64,000 nt of DNA from Curtobacterium sp. UCD-KPL2560 (GTDB taxonomy: Bacteria; Actinomycetota; Actinomycetes; Actinomycetales; Microbacteriaceae). Within the stretch, counting starts at the first letter, position 1. Every line of letters starts with the position of its first letter. The position numbers were made by a program, and so were the translations under genes. The stretch lies in assembly GCF_001705035.1 (NCBI RefSeq), contig NZ_MCIG01000001.1, positions 138,616-202,615 on the forward strand, read 5' to 3'. A model generated the notes under the pieces. That model did not search any database. It had not been told where the DNA came from and worked only from the letters and a program-made list of their open reading frames with translations. Below, piece after piece: positions 25,943 through 35,551 of this stretch.

Positions 25943-26938
25943 CTAGTCCTCGCCGTCCAGGATGCTGTCCGGCTGGATGTCGATGCGGGCACCCGTGAGC
26001 TTCGCGGCGAGACGGGCGTTCTGCCCCTCCTTGCCGATCGCGAGCGACAGCTGGTAGTCCGGGACGAGCGCACGGACGGCCTTCGTCGAGGCGTCGAGCA
26101 CGAAGGCACTGGTCACCTTGGCCGGCGACAGTGCGCTCGCGACGAACGACGACAGGTCGGACGACCAGTCGACGATGTCGATCTTCTCGGCGCCGAGCTC
26201 CGTCGTGACGGCCCGCACGCGGGCACCGAGCTCACCGATGCAGGCACCCTTGGCGTTGACGCCCTGCTCGTTCGCCTTCACCGCGAGCTTGGTGCGGTGG
26301 CCGGCCTCGCGGGCGATCGAGGTGATCTCGACGACGCCGGACGCGATCTCCGGGACCTCGAGGGCGAACAGCTTGCGGACGAGACCGGGGTGGGTGCGCG
26401 ACACGATGATCTGCGGACCCTTGGGGCCGCGACCGACGCTCGTCACGTACACGCGGATGCGCTGCCCGTGCTTGTACTCCTCGCCCGGGACCTGCTCTTC
26501 GGGCGGCAGGATCGCCTCGACCGTGCCGAGGTCGACGTGCACCATCTTCGGGTTCGGTCCCTGCTGGATGATGCCGGCGACGATGTCGCCCTCCTTGCCG
26601 CGGAACTGGCCGAGGATCTTGTCGTCACCGATGTCGCGGAGCCGCTGGTTGATGACCTGCTTCGCGGCGAAGGCGGCGATGCGCCCGAAGTCGCTGGGCT
26701 GGTCGACGGCCTCGCCGACGACGGTGCCCTCCTCGTCGCGCTCCGGCACGTAGACCGAGACCTCGCCGCTCTTGCGGTCGAGCTCGACGCGCGACTGCGC
26801 ATCCGCGGGCTCGCCGTTCTCGGCGGAGTGCTTCTGGTACGCCGTCAGGATGGCGGATTCGATGATCTGGACGAGTTCGTCGAACGGGATCTCCCGCTCG
26901 CGTTCCATGAGTCGCAGGACTGCGAGGTCGATCTTCAC
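25943..26938 (-). CDS. nusA: Transcription termination/antitermination factor NusA
   Basis: RNA polymerase-associated factor for pausing, termination and antitermination. The 331-residue product has the N-terminal polymerase-binding domain ([20 protein letters not shown]), an S1 domain, and two KH domains with [34 protein letters not shown] and [17 protein letters not shown]. It stops after KH2, lacking the acidic repeats of enterobacterial NusA, as is normal for actinobacteria. GTG at 26938 follows GGAGG by seven bases. The usual upstream partner rimP is not present. Confidence 0.97.
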   Translation of the reverse strand: MKIDLAVLRLMEREREIPFDELVQIIESAILTAYQKHSAENGEPADAQSRVELDRKSGEVSVYVPERDEEGTVVGEAVDQPSDFGRIAAFAAKQVINQRLRDIGDDKILGQFRGKEGDIVAGIIQQGPNPKMVHVDLGTVEAILPPEEQVPGEEYKHGQRIRVYVTSVGRGPKGPQIIVSRTHPGLVRKLFALEVPEIASGVVEITSIAREAGHRTKLAVKANEQGVNAKGACIGELGARVRAVTTELGAEKIDIVDWSSDLSSFVASALSPAKVTSAFVLDASTKAVRALVPDYQLSLAIGKEGQNARLAAKLTGARIDIQPDSILDGED

Positions 26939-27018
26939 CGAGGTGCCTCCGTGTTCAGCTGAGTCGCCTCCGCGGGGTGGATCTGCGCGGAAGTCGGCGA
27001 TCAGCGTACCCCAGTTCC

Positions 27019-27060
27019 GGACGGGAGGCCCGTGGCGGGCCCGCCACGGGCCTCCCGTCC
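27019..27060 (-). terminator. Perfect 42-bp palindrome upstream of nusA
   Basis: Two 21-base arms meet at position 27039/27040 without mismatch. Together with the hairpin at 27096-27140 it separates proS from nusA, so readthrough should be very low. Confidence 0.75.
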
Positions 27061-27095
27061 GCCCCGCGGTCCGCGCCCACCCACGCAACGTGACG

Positions 27096-27140
27096 AGGGC
27101 GGCTGCCCGGCAGCGGGATCCCGCTGCGGGCAGCCGCCCT
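27096..27140 (-). terminator. proS terminator hairpin
   Basis: A 22-23 base arm pairs with its complement, leaving one unpaired base, around a central GATC. It lies 30 bp past the proS stop codon. Confidence 0.8.
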
Positions 27141-27170
27141 GGTCGCGTCGTCCGTGACCGGCGACGGGTG

Positions 27171-28928
27171 CTACTGGATCGCGCGGACCGCCTCGAGGAG
27201 GTCCGCGACCGGGACGTCGCGACGCTCGCCGGACCGGCGGTCCCAGAGCTCGACGACGCCGTCGGCGGCGTTCCGACCGGCGACGACCACGACGGGGACG
27301 CCGAGCAGCTCGGCGTCGCGGAGCTTCACGCCGGGCGACACCTTCGGACGGTCGTCGTACACGACGTCGTAACGCTCGGCCTCGAGCGACGTGATGAGCG
27401 ACGTCGCCAGGTCGTACGCCGTCTGGTCCTTGCCCGTGGCGACGACGTGGACGTCGAACGGGGCGACCTCCTTGGGCCAGGCCAGCCCCTTCTCGTCGTT
27501 GTGCGCCTCGGCCAGGATCGCCATGATGCGGGTCACGCCGATGCCGTACGAGCCCATCGTGACCGTCGCGAGCTTGCCGTTCTCGTCCTGGACCTTGAGG
27601 TCGAGCGCCTCGGCGTACTTGCGACCGAGCTGGAACACGTGGCCGATCTCCATGCCGCGCGCGGTCTCGAGCGGTCCGGAGCCGTCCGGGGCCGGGTCGC
27701 CGGCCCGGACGTCGGACACCTCGGCGACGCCGTCCGCGGTGAAGTCGCGGCCCATCACGAGGCCCGAGACGTGCACGCCGCGCTCGTTCGCACCCGTGAT
27801 CCACGCGGTGCCGTCGACGACACGGGGGTCGACGAAGTACCGGATGCCGGAGGGGCTGTCCGCGCCGAGGACCTGCGGTCCGATGTAGCCCTTCACGAAG
27901 ACGCCCGGGTGCTTCCGGAAGTCGTCGTCGCCGGCCGGCTCGACGTCCGCGGGCGCGAAGGCGACCTCGGCGCGCTTGAGGTCGACGTCGCGGTCACCGG
28001 GCAGGCCGACGACCACGACCTCGCGGGCGCCGTCGAGGTGCGTGAGGGCGAGCACGACGTTCTTGAGGGTGTCGGCCGCGGTCCACGGTGCCCCCTCGCG
28101 CGGCGCGACGGCGTTCGCGTGGGCGACGAGCGTGTCGATCGTCGGGGTGTCCGCGGACGGCAGCGTCACGGGCTCCGGCTGGCCCTCGATCGGCAGGGCG
28201 TCGGGCACCGGGGTGACGTACGCCTCGACGTTCGCCGCGTAGCCGCCGGCACTGCGGACGAAGGTGTCCTCGCCGACGCCGATGGGGTGCAGGAACTCCT
28301 CCGACTTCGAGCCGCCCATCGCACCGGCGTCCGCCTTGACGACGACGTACTCGAGGCCGAGACGGGTGAAGATGCGCTCGTACGCGTCGCGCATCACCTG
28401 GTAGCTGCGCTCGAGCCCCTCGTCGGTGAGGTCGAACGAGTAGGCGTCCTTCATCGTGAACTCGCGGCCACGGAGCAGACCGGCACGGGGGCGGGCCTCG
28501 TCGCGGTACTTGTCCTGGATCTGGAACAGCGTCACCGGGAGGTCCTTGTACGAGCCGTACAGGTCCTTGACGAGGAGCGCGAACATCTCCTCGTGGGTCG
28601 GCGCGAGCAGGTGGTCCGCGCCCTTGCGGTCCTGCAGGCGGAACATGCCGTCGCCGTACTCGGTCCAGCGACCCGTGGCCTCGTACGGCTCGCGCGGCAG
28701 GAGCGCGGGGAGCAGGACCTCCTGCGCACCGGCGGCGATCATCTCGGCGCGGACGATCTCCTCGATGCGCCGCCGGACACGCAGTCCGAGCGGCAGCCAG
28801 GCGAAGACACCGGGCGACTGGCGACGGACGTACCCGGCGCGGACGAGCAGCTTGTGGCTCGTCACCTCGGCGTCGGAGGGGTCGTCGCGGAGCGTACGGA
28901 GGAACAGATGCGAGAGCCGTGTGACCAC
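27171..28928 (-). CDS. proS: Prolyl-tRNA synthetase (bacterial type, with editing domain)
   Basis: Class IIa synthetase for tRNA-Pro. The 585-residue product begins with the usual start ([20 protein letters not shown]) and contains [15 protein letters not shown], the motif-2 segment [20 protein letters not shown], an INS editing domain in the centre and the motif-3 region ESYGIGVTR-type (here [17 protein letters not shown]). GTG at 28928 has TAGGCT seven bases upstream, consistent with a leaderless transcript. Downstream lie two strong hairpins. Confidence 0.97.
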   Translation of the reverse strand: MVTRLSHLFLRTLRDDPSDAEVTSHKLLVRAGYVRRQSPGVFAWLPLGLRVRRRIEEIVRAEMIAAGAQEVLLPALLPREPYEATGRWTEYGDGMFRLQDRKGADHLLAPTHEEMFALLVKDLYGSYKDLPVTLFQIQDKYRDEARPRAGLLRGREFTMKDAYSFDLTDEGLERSYQVMRDAYERIFTRLGLEYVVVKADAGAMGGSKSEEFLHPIGVGEDTFVRSAGGYAANVEAYVTPVPDALPIEGQPEPVTLPSADTPTIDTLVAHANAVAPREGAPWTAADTLKNVVLALTHLDGAREVVVVGLPGDRDVDLKRAEVAFAPADVEPAGDDDFRKHPGVFVKGYIGPQVLGADSPSGIRYFVDPRVVDGTAWITGANERGVHVSGLVMGRDFTADGVAEVSDVRAGDPAPDGSGPLETARGMEIGHVFQLGRKYAEALDLKVQDENGKLATVTMGSYGIGVTRIMAILAEAHNDEKGLAWPKEVAPFDVHVVATGKDQTAYDLATSLITSLEAERYDVVYDDRPKVSPGVKLRDAELLGVPVVVVAGRNAADGVVELWDRRSGERRDVPVADLLEAVRAIQ

Positions 28929-28935
28929 GGACGCA

Positions 28936-28941
28936 AGCCTA
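28936..28941 (-). promoter_or_regulatory. -10 box TAGGCT, predicted leaderless start of proS
   Basis: Context CCGCTAGGCTTGCG. Seven bases separate it from the GTG at 28928. It lies in the 21-bp gap after the ispG stop codon. Confidence 0.5.
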
Positions 28942-28949
28942 GCGGCGTG

Positions 28950-30104
28950 CTACGGCGCGGTGACGACCTGCACGGTGCCGGGAGCCGCGTCCGGCCCCAT
29001 CTCGTCGGCGATGCGGTTCGCCTCGGCGATGAGCGTCTGCACGATCTCGCGCTCCGGCACGGTCTTGACGACCTCGCCCTTGACGAAGATCTGGCCCTTG
29101 CCGTTGCCCGACGCGACACCGAGGTCGGCCTCACGGGCCTCGCCCGGACCGTTCACGACGCAGCCCATGACGGCGACGCGCAGGGGCACGGTCATGCCCT
29201 CGAGCCCCTTGGTGACGTCGTTCGCGAGCTGGTAGACGTCGACCTGCGCACGGCCGCAGCTCGGGCAGGAGACGATCTCGATCTTGCGCTCCCGCAGGTT
29301 CAGCGACTGCAGGATCTGCAGACCGACCTTGACCTCCTGCGCGGGCGGTGCCGACAGCGAGACGCGGATGGTGTCGCCGATGCCCTCGGCGAGCAGGATG
29401 CCGAACGCGGTCGCGCTCTTGATCGTGCCCTGGAACTCCGGGCCGGCCTCGGTCACGCCGAGGTGCAGCGGCCAGTCCCCCGCCGCGGCGAGCTGCCGGT
29501 AGGCCTTGACCATGACGATCGGGTCGTTGTGCTTGACCGAGATCTTGAAGTCGTGGAAGTCGTGCTCCTCGAACAGGCTCGCCTCCCACACCGCCGACTC
29601 GACGAGCGCCTCGGGCGTCGCCTTGCCGTACTTCTGCAGCAGACTCGGCTCGAGCGACCCCGCGTTCACGCCGATGCGGAGCGACACGCCGGCGTCCTTG
29701 GCGGCACGGGCGATGGCGCCGACCTGGTCGTCGAACTTGCGGATGTTGCCGGGGTTCACGCGGACCGCTGCACAGCCGGCGTCGATCGCCTGGAAGACGT
29801 ACTTCGGCTGGAAGTGGATGTCGGCGATGACCGGGATCTGCGACTTCTTCGCGATGATCGGCAGTGCGTCGGCGTCGTCCTGGCTCGGGACCGCCACCCG
29901 GACGATGTCGCAGCCCGAGGCGGTGAGCTCGGCGATCTGCTGCAGCGTCGCGTTGATGTTCGTCGTCGGGGTGGTCGTCATCGACTGCACCGACACCGGG
30001 GCGTCACCGCCCACGAGCACCTTGCCGACCCGGATCTGCCGGGACTTCCGGCGCGGGGCGAGGGTTTCGGGGACTTTCGGCAGACCGAGGTTCACTGCTG
30101 GCAC
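28950..30104 (-). CDS. ispG: 4-hydroxy-3-methylbut-2-en-1-yl diphosphate synthase (flavodoxin)
   Basis: 4Fe-4S enzyme of the MEP isoprenoid pathway converting MEcPP to HMBPP. The 384-residue product has [17 protein letters not shown] near the start, [16 protein letters not shown] and [12 protein letters not shown] in the barrel. The cluster-binding cysteines are C280 and C283 (CPSC) and C315 ([10 protein letters not shown]). GTG at 30104 is chosen because the protein then reads [12 protein letters not shown], as in relatives, and TAGAGT lies seven bases upstream. dxr, another MEP-pathway gene, lies 4 kb away. Confidence 0.97.
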   Translation of the reverse strand: MPAVNLGLPKVPETLAPRRKSRQIRVGKVLVGGDAPVSVQSMTTTPTTNINATLQQIAELTASGCDIVRVAVPSQDDADALPIIAKKSQIPVIADIHFQPKYVFQAIDAGCAAVRVNPGNIRKFDDQVGAIARAAKDAGVSLRIGVNAGSLEPSLLQKYGKATPEALVESAVWEASLFEEHDFHDFKISVKHNDPIVMVKAYRQLAAAGDWPLHLGVTEAGPEFQGTIKSATAFGILLAEGIGDTIRVSLSAPPAQEVKVGLQILQSLNLRERKIEIVSCPSCGRAQVDVYQLANDVTKGLEGMTVPLRVAVMGCVVNGPGEAREADLGVASGNGKGQIFVKGEVVKTVPEREIVQTLIAEANRIADEMGPDAAPGTVQVVTAP

Positions 30105-30111
30105 GCGCGTC

Positions 30112-30117
30112 ACTCTA
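30112..30117 (-). promoter_or_regulatory. -10 box TAGAGT, predicted leaderless start of ispG
   Basis: Seven bases separate TAGAGT from the GTG at 30104; no ribosome-binding site is visible. Confidence 0.5.
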
Positions 30118-30133
30118 CGCGGTCCGGGTGACG

Positions 30134-30754
30134 TCACTCGCTGCCCGTCACCAGGTCCGTCCCGCGCTCGACGACGGTGATGAGCGGGGCGTAGAGCCGC
30201 ATCGCGTCGAGGGCTCGTTCGTGGTCGGCGTCGGTCGCGCCGGCGCAGGCGTCGGCCACGACCGTCACCGTCGCGCCCGCGTCCGCGGCGGCCAGGGCGG
30301 TGCTGAGCACGCAGCAGTCGGTCGAGACGCCGGTGAGCACGAGGTGCGGGTGCTCGCCGACGACCGCGCGGAGGGTGCTCCCCCACTTGCCGAAGGTGGG
30401 TTCGGTGACGACGGGGAGCCGTCCGGCCGACGACCCCGGTGACGAGGCCGCTGCCGATGCCGCCGCTGCCACTGCCGCTGCCGCTGCGAACGGCTCGGTC
30501 AGCGCGTACAGCGGGTCGGTGTCCGGGACGAGCGCGAAGGACCAGTCGCGGTAGTACGGCACCCAGGCACCGGCGGGCCGGGACGGGGCGACGAACCTGG
30601 TGACGACCGTGCGGCCGGCGAAGCGCGGCAGCAGCCGTTCCGTGCCGGCGGCCGCGTCGTCGTAGCGCGGCGCCGCCCACGGGCTGTCCCCGGTGAAGAT
30701 CCGCTGCAGGTCGATCGCGACGAGCCAGGCGTCGTCCGACACGGCGACGCTCAC
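30134..30754 (-). CDS. Cysteine hydrolase (isochorismatase-like family)
   Basis: A 206-residue member of the isochorismatase-like hydrolases, which includes nicotinamidases and ureidoacrylate or carbamoyl-amidohydrolases. Expected catalytic residues are present: Asp in [11 protein letters not shown], Lys in [11 protein letters not shown] and the nucleophile in [12 protein letters not shown] low-complexity Ala/Ser insertion ([19 protein letters not shown]) lies before the lysine motif. The GTG overlaps the upstream permease stop codon (GTGA), so the two are coupled. That pairing suggests the substrate is a nucleobase-derived amide or ureide imported by the permease, but this is inference. Confidence 0.9.
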   Translation of the reverse strand: MSVAVSDDAWLVAIDLQRIFTGDSPWAAPRYDDAAAGTERLLPRFAGRTVVTRFVAPSRPAGAWVPYYRDWSFALVPDTDPLYALTEPFAAAAAVAAAASAAASSPGSSAGRLPVVTEPTFGKWGSTLRAVVGEHPHLVLTGVSTDCCVLSTALAAADAGATVTVVADACAGATDADHERALDAMRLYAPLITVVERGTDLVTGSE

Positions 30755-32196
30755 GCCCGCTCCTGCCGCCGGACCGTGCCGCGCGCGGTGAGCAGCGTGC
30801 CGACGAAGCCGACGACCAGGGCCACGAGGACGCCGAGGTTCGCGGACGCCCAGGCACCGTCGCGGCCGCCGAGGCCGAACGGGCCGAGCAGGTAGCCCTG
30901 CCAGTTGAGCCAGGCGGGCACACCGTACGTGTTCGTCACGAGCCCCCAACCGAGGACGGTGCCGAGCACCACGAGGCCGATCGCCGCCCACCGGACGTCG
31001 CCGTAGCGACCACGGCGGTCGTCGAGCTCGGTGTCGGCGTAGGCCCGACGGCGGAGCAGGACGTCGGCGACGAACACGCCCGCCCACGCGGCGACCGGGA
31101 CACCGAGCGTGACGAGGAAGGCCTGGAACGGCGAGATGAAGTCGCGGGCGAAGAACACCACGTACACCGCGCCGGCGACCATGACGACGCCGTCGACCCC
31201 GGCCGCCACCGGCCGCGGGATGCGCACCCCGGCGCTGAGGAGCGCCAGACCCGACGAGTAGATGTCGAGCACGGCACCACCGACCAGCCCGAGGATCGCG
31301 ACGAGGGCGAACGGGATGAGGAACCACACCGGCAGGATCGTCGTGAGCGCACCGATCGGGTCGGCGCCGATCGCGTCGTTCAGCCCCTTCGACGAGCCGG
31401 CGAGCAGGACCCCGACCACGACCAGCACCGCGGGGGCGAGGGCACCGCCGAACGTCGTCCACCAGACCACTCCGCCGGTCGACGCCGTGCGCGGCAGGTA
31501 CCGCGAGTAGTCGGCCGCCGCGTTGACCCAGCCGAGGCCGAAGCCGGTCATCACGAGCACGAGCGCACCGAGGACGTTCTGCGCGCTGCCCGCAGGCAGG
31601 GCCCCGAGGGTGCCGAGGTCGATCGAGGGCACCGCGAGCACGACGTAGACCACGGTCAGCACCGCGGTCACGACGGTGATCACGGTCTGCAGCCGCATGA
31701 TGACGTCGAAGCCCGCGATGCCGGCCCCGACGACGAGCGCCGCCACCACCACCAGGGCGACGAGCTTCGTCAGGACGCCGTCGTCCCAGCCGAGCTCGCG
31801 GAACACCGTCGACGTGGCGAGCACGGCGAGCGAGGCCAGCGCGGTCTCCCACCCGACCGTCAACACCCAGCTGAGGAACGACGGCAGCCGGTTCCCGCGC
31901 ACCCCGAAGGCCGCCCGGCTGAGCACCATGGTCGGTGCCGAACCGCGCTTGCCGGCGATCGCCACGATGCCGCACAGCAGGAACGAGAACGCCACGCCCA
32001 CGACGGACACGACCGTCGCCTGCACGAGGGAGATCCCGAAGCCGAGGACGAACGAACCGTAGCTCAGGCCGAGGACCGAGACGTTCGCGGCGAACCACGG
32101 CCAGAACAGCCCCCGCGGTCGGCCCTTGCGGTCGGACTCGGCGATGACGTCGATGCCCTGGCGCTCGACGGCGCGGACCTCGGGGACTGTGCTCAT
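30751..32196 (-). CDS. NCS1-family permease (purine/cytosine type)
   Basis: Twelve-helix cation symporter of the nucleobase:cation-symport-1 family. The 481-residue product shows the family's early [19 protein letters not shown], helix 3 region [32 protein letters not shown], and a late GYLLGPFG segment. NCS1 substrates include cytosine, allantoin, hydantoins and uracil; the exact one cannot be read here. It is translationally coupled to the downstream cysteine hydrolase. TACGCT lies six bases before the ATG. Confidence 0.93.
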   Translation of the reverse strand: MSTVPEVRAVERQGIDVIAESDRKGRPRGLFWPWFAANVSVLGLSYGSFVLGFGISLVQATVVSVVGVAFSFLLCGIVAIAGKRGSAPTMVLSRAAFGVRGNRLPSFLSWVLTVGWETALASLAVLATSTVFRELGWDDGVLTKLVALVVVAALVVGAGIAGFDVIMRLQTVITVVTAVLTVVYVVLAVPSIDLGTLGALPAGSAQNVLGALVLVMTGFGLGWVNAAADYSRYLPRTASTGGVVWWTTFGGALAPAVLVVVGVLLAGSSKGLNDAIGADPIGALTTILPVWFLIPFALVAILGLVGGAVLDIYSSGLALLSAGVRIPRPVAAGVDGVVMVAGAVYVVFFARDFISPFQAFLVTLGVPVAAWAGVFVADVLLRRRAYADTELDDRRGRYGDVRWAAIGLVVLGTVLGWGLVTNTYGVPAWLNWQGYLLGPFGLGGRDGAWASANLGVLVALVVGFVGTLLTARGTVRRQERA

Positions 32197-32202
32197 GGGG
32201 CG

Positions 32203-32208
32203 AGCGTA
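32203..32208 (-). promoter_or_regulatory. -10 box TACGCT, predicted leaderless start of the NCS1 permease operon
   Basis: Context CCGCTACGCTCGCCCC directly before ATG; six bases between hexamer and start codon. Confidence 0.55.
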
Positions 32209-32290
32209 GCGGCGGACGCGACGGGCAGCCGGCCGTCAGGCGCGTCCTGTGGACGCACCCCGACTGCCGGGGCCGTGTGGAGGAACCGGG

Positions 32291-33625
32291 TCAGCCGAAC
32301 AGGTCGACCGGGCGGACGAGGTCGGCGTAGATGAGCAGCGCGCTCATCCCGGCGAGGAGCACGACGACGACCATCGTCAGCGGCATCGTCTTCGCGAGGT
32401 CGATCGCACCCGGGTCCGGCCTGCCGGCGAGCACGTAGGCCCGACGCTTCACCGCCTCCCACAGCGCCCCGGCGATGTGCCCGCCGTCGAGCGGCAGCAG
32501 CGGGACCATGTTGAGGACGAACAGACCGATGTTGAGCGACGCGAGCAGCCCGAGGATCGTGTACGCCTTGTCGACGACCGGCACCCCGCTCATCGAGGAC
32601 ACCTCGCCGATCGCGCGGCCGACGCCGACGACCGACACCGGGCTGTCCTGCGACCGCGCCTGCGAGCCGAACGCCGCGTTCCACACCGCGACGAGCCGCT
32701 GCGGCAGGTCGATGATGAGGTGCGCCGACGCCGCGATCTGCGCACCGGTCGCCGGGAGCACCGCCGCCGGGGACTGGCGGACGAGCGACTGCCCGATGCT
32801 GACGCCGACGACGCCGACCTCCTGCGTCCTCGTCGACCCGTCGGCCTGCTTCGCGACCGTGCCGTCCGCCTTCACCACGTCACGCGTGGCGAGCTGCGGC
32901 GTGACCTCGAGGGTCTTCCGCTCGCCGTGGCGTTCGACCACGACCGTGACACGCTCGCCCGCGGACCGCTGGAAGACCTTCGAGACCTCGGCGATCGTCG
33001 GGTCCTGCCGCCCGTCCACCGCGAGCACGACGTCGCCGTCCCGGATGCCGGCCTGCTTCGCGGGCGACTCGGCGTCTCCGGGCGCACACGCCGTTGCATT
33101 GCTCGACGGGAGGACGCAGTCGACGCTCGACGTGAAGGTCGTCGTCGGGGCGCCGAACCCGCAGAGCAGCACGCCGAACAGCACGACACCGATGACGAGG
33201 TTCATCGCGGGACCGGCGACCATGACGATGATGCGCTTCCACGGCGTCAGGCGGTAGAAGGCACGGGAGTCGTCGCCGCCGGAGTCGGCGATCTGGGCCG
33301 CACTCGCCTCGCGGGCGTCCTGCACGAACGCGCCGTACATGCCGGTGTTCGTGATCGCGCTCGGCTTGCCGGAGGCACGCGGCTTGAGCATGCCCACCAT
33401 CGAGATGTACCCGCCGAGCAGGATCGGTCGGATCCCGTACTCGGTCTCACCGCGGCGGAAGGACCAGAGGGGCTTCCCGAAGCCGAGCGAGTACTGCGTG
33501 ACCTTCACCCCGAAGAGCTTCGCGAAGGACAGGTGTCCGAGCTCGTGGAGTCCGATCGAGACCAGCAGGCCGACGATGAAGACGACCACGCCGAGGACGA
33601 AGAGGAGCACGGTTTCGACGGTCAC
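32291..33625 (-). CDS. rseP: Site-2 intramembrane metalloprotease RseP/Rip1-like
   Basis: M50 family zinc protease of regulated intramembrane proteolysis, cutting anti-sigma factors or similar substrates in the membrane. With GTG at 33625 the product is 444 residues: first helix with the zinc motif HELGH (residues 27-31), FGVKVTQYSLGFGKPLW, a second helix TPWKRIIVMVAGPAMNLVIG, one PDZ domain (about 185-300), then LLPLDGGHIAG and C-terminal helices. TACCCT six bases before this GTG supports a leaderless start; ATG at 33652 is an alternative. Downstream of dxr, as in many actinobacteria. Confidence 0.93.
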   Translation of the reverse strand: MTVETVLLFVLGVVVFIVGLLVSIGLHELGHLSFAKLFGVKVTQYSLGFGKPLWSFRRGETEYGIRPILLGGYISMVGMLKPRASGKPSAITNTGMYGAFVQDAREASAAQIADSGGDDSRAFYRLTPWKRIIVMVAGPAMNLVIGVVLFGVLLCGFGAPTTTFTSSVDCVLPSSNATACAPGDAESPAKQAGIRDGDVVLAVDGRQDPTIAEVSKVFQRSAGERVTVVVERHGERKTLEVTPQLATRDVVKADGTVAKQADGSTRTQEVGVVGVSIGQSLVRQSPAAVLPATGAQIAASAHLIIDLPQRLVAVWNAAFGSQARSQDSPVSVVGVGRAIGEVSSMSGVPVVDKAYTILGLLASLNIGLFVLNMVPLLPLDGGHIAGALWEAVKRRAYVLAGRPDPGAIDLAKTMPLTMVVVVLLAGMSALLIYADLVRPVDLFG

Positions 33626-33631
33626 CAGGAG

Positions 33632-33637
33632 AGGGTA
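33632..33637 (-). promoter_or_regulatory. -10 box TACCCT, predicted leaderless start of rseP
   Basis: Six bases (CTCCTG) lie between the hexamer and the GTG at 33625. Confidence 0.45.
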
Positions 33638-33820
33638 CGGGACCCTGGCCATGACGGAGCCGAGCGCACCCTGAGAGGTCTGCCGCGCCTCCCGTCCGGT
33701 CTGGAGGCGCGGTGCACGTGACGCGCACCCGTCGCGTCGCCACGCGGCCGGGTCGCGTGCCCCGCGCACGTCGACGGGTCGTCGAGGAGGCGGTCGCGTG
33801 GCGCCGACCGCGTCGGCGCG

Positions 33821-34909
33821 TCAGCGCGACAGGACGCGGTCGGCCGTGTCGCGGGCCCACCGCTCGGCGGCGAGCACCCCGTCGAGCGACGGCTCCCCCG
33901 CCGTGTGCGCGTCGACGACCCGGCGCACCGTGTCGACGATGTCGAGGAACCCGATGGCCCCCGCGTGGAAGGCGGCGACGGCCTGCTCGTTGGCCGCGTT
34001 GAACACCGCGGGGAACGTGCCGCCGAGGACCCCGACGTGCTTCGCGAGGTCGACGGCCCCGAACGCCTGCGTGTCCAGCGGCTCGAACGTCCAGGTGCTC
34101 GCGGTCGTCCAGTCGAGCGGGACGCCGACGCCCCGGACGCGGTCCGGCCACGCCAGGCCGAGGGCGATCGGGAGGCGCATGTCCGGCGGCGACGCCTGCG
34201 CGATCGTCGAGCCGTCGACGAACTCGACCATGGAGTGCACGATCGACTGCGCGTGCACCGTGACGTCGATGCGGTCGTAGGGCACCCCGAAGAGCAGGTG
34301 CGCCTCGATGACCTCGAGGCCCTTGTTCACGAGCGTCGCCGAGTTCGTCGTGACGACGAGCCCCATGTCCCAGGTGGGGTGCGCGAGCGCCTGCGCCGGG
34401 GTGACGTCCACGAGCTCGGCGCGGGAACGGCCGCGGAAGGGGCCGCCGCTCGCGGTGAGGACGAGCCGGCGGACCTCCGCGTCCGACCCCGACCGCAGCG
34501 CCTGGGCGATCGCGGAGTGCTCGCTGTCGACCGGCACGATCTGCCCGGGTGCCGCCGCTGCCTGCACGAGCGGGCCGCCCACGATGAGGCTCTCCTTGTT
34601 CGCGAGGGCGAGCGTCGCGCCCGTGCCGAGCGCCGCGAGCGTCGGACCGAGACCGACCGAGCCGGTGATGCCGTTCAGGACGACGTCGGCCTCGACGCTG
34701 CGGACCAGGCGCTCGGCGTCGGCGGCGCCGAACGCGGTGTCCGTGACCCCGAAGCGCGCGGCCTGCTCGGCGACGAGGTCACGGTTGCTGCCGGCGGTGA
34801 GACCGACGACCTCGAAGCGGTCGGGGTTGCGGGCGACGACGTCCAGGGCCTGCGTGCCGATCGAGCCGGTGCTGCCGAGGACGACGATGCGGCGCTTCGG
34901 GAGGTCCAT
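33821..34909 (-). CDS. dxr: 1-deoxy-D-xylulose-5-phosphate reductoisomerase
   Basis: NADPH-dependent enzyme forming MEP, the second step of the MEP pathway. The 362-residue product shows the N-terminal nucleotide-binding [29 protein letters not shown], the metal-binding [25 protein letters not shown] and MDLPIQ-like MRLPIALG with [17 protein letters not shown] lies six bases before the ATG. ispG lies in the same window but not in the same operon. The ~195 bp between dxr and rseP holds no supported gene. Confidence 0.97.
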   Translation of the reverse strand: MDLPKRRIVVLGSTGSIGTQALDVVARNPDRFEVVGLTAGSNRDLVAEQAARFGVTDTAFGAADAERLVRSVEADVVLNGITGSVGLGPTLAALGTGATLALANKESLIVGGPLVQAAAAPGQIVPVDSEHSAIAQALRSGSDAEVRRLVLTASGGPFRGRSRAELVDVTPAQALAHPTWDMGLVVTTNSATLVNKGLEVIEAHLLFGVPYDRIDVTVHAQSIVHSMVEFVDGSTIAQASPPDMRLPIALGLAWPDRVRGVGVPLDWTTASTWTFEPLDTQAFGAVDLAKHVGVLGGTFPAVFNAANEQAVAAFHAGAIGFLDIVDTVRRVVDAHTAGEPSLDGVLAAERWARDTADRVLSR

Positions 34910-34915
34910 GACGTC

Positions 34916-34921
34916 ACCCTA
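34916..34921 (-). promoter_or_regulatory. -10 box TAGGGT, predicted leaderless start of dxr
   Basis: Six bases (GACGTC) lie between the hexamer and the ATG at 34909. The divergent secreted-protein gene begins about 50 bp away. Confidence 0.5.
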
Positions 34922-34969
34922 TCCAGGCACCCCTTGTCGGCGGGGCGTGATGTTTGGAATGTTGGCATA

Positions 34970-35470
34970 ATGAAAGCGACCAAGCGATTCCTCCCCGCGC
35001 TCATCACGACCACGCTCACGGCGCTCGCGCTGGTCGGAGCCGTCCCCGCCGCCGCTCACGCGGCTGGCCCGGCATCGGAGACCGACGAGCTGACCCGACT
35101 CCGCGCGCTGAGCAACGCGCAGTCTCGTGAAGCGATCGACGCGCTCCTCGACGGTGACGACCCGGTCTCCCTCTACGTCGACGCACGTACTGGGGAGGTC
35201 CTCGCCGCCGAGGCCGTCGCCGACCGAGCGCTCAACCCGATCGGACCGGGATGCACGTCCACGAGCGTCTGCATGCGGAGCATCACCGGCACCCCGTACG
35301 GCCTGGCCGGGAGTGGTACGCGCACCGGCTCGTGGAAGAAGATCATCAGCTACTCGACCGGTGACCGTCGGACCAGTTTCTGGGCTTCGAACGGTATGGC
35401 GTACACCTACCGAGCGAACGCGACCGTCACCTTGAACGTCACGGTCACCATGACCAAGGTCCAGCGCTGA
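34970..35470 (+). CDS. Secreted protein of unknown function
   Basis: A 166-residue protein with a clear Sec signal peptide (MKATKRFLPALITTTLTALA, probable cleavage after AAAHA near residue 30). The mature part is polar: a predicted helical region (ETDELTRLRALSNAQSREAI), a VSLYVDARTGEVLA segment, two cysteines in CTSTSVCMRSITG that may form a disulfide, and a beta-rich C-terminus with repeated Thr/Val. It is less G+C-biased in places than its neighbours. I do not recognise a family; the Cys-containing C-terminal domain resembles small secreted actinobacterial domains only in general style. It is divergent from dxr and ends at a strong terminator. Confidence 0.75.
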   Translation: MKATKRFLPALITTTLTALALVGAVPAAAHAAGPASETDELTRLRALSNAQSREAIDALLDGDDPVSLYVDARTGEVLAAEAVADRALNPIGPGCTSTSVCMRSITGTPYGLAGSGTRTGSWKKIISYSTGDRRTSFWASNGMAYTYRANATVTLNVTVTMTKVQR

Positions 35471-35481
35471 CGCCTTCCCGA

Positions 35482-35525
35482 CACGGCAGAGGGCGGCGAG
35501 CAGTTGCTCGCCGCCCTCTGCCGTG
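35482..35525. terminator. Bidirectional terminator with a perfect 21-bp stem
   Basis: Arms at 35482-35502 and 35505-35525 pair without mismatch around a two-base centre. It lies between the convergent secreted-protein and FKBP genes. Confidence 0.85.
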
Positions 35526-35551
35526 CGGGTGGGCAACCCGCCGGGACGGCC

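Noticed and set aside
23094-25946. Open frame of about 950 codons on the plus strand opposite infB and ylxR.
   Set aside because: It is the mirror frame of IF-2; the product has no recognisable motif, and the low-complexity part only reflects the IF-2 linker.
28950-30923. Extended reading frame fusing ispG to sequence upstream.
   Set aside because: The upstream portion is an alternate frame of the cysteine hydrolase and permease genes; ispG homology begins at residue VPAVNLG.
33653-33769. N-terminal extension of rseP from further upstream (reading GARDPAAWRR...).
   Set aside because: The segment is Arg-rich and unlike M50 proteases; the GTG at 33625 with a -10 box six bases away begins the protein just before its first helix.
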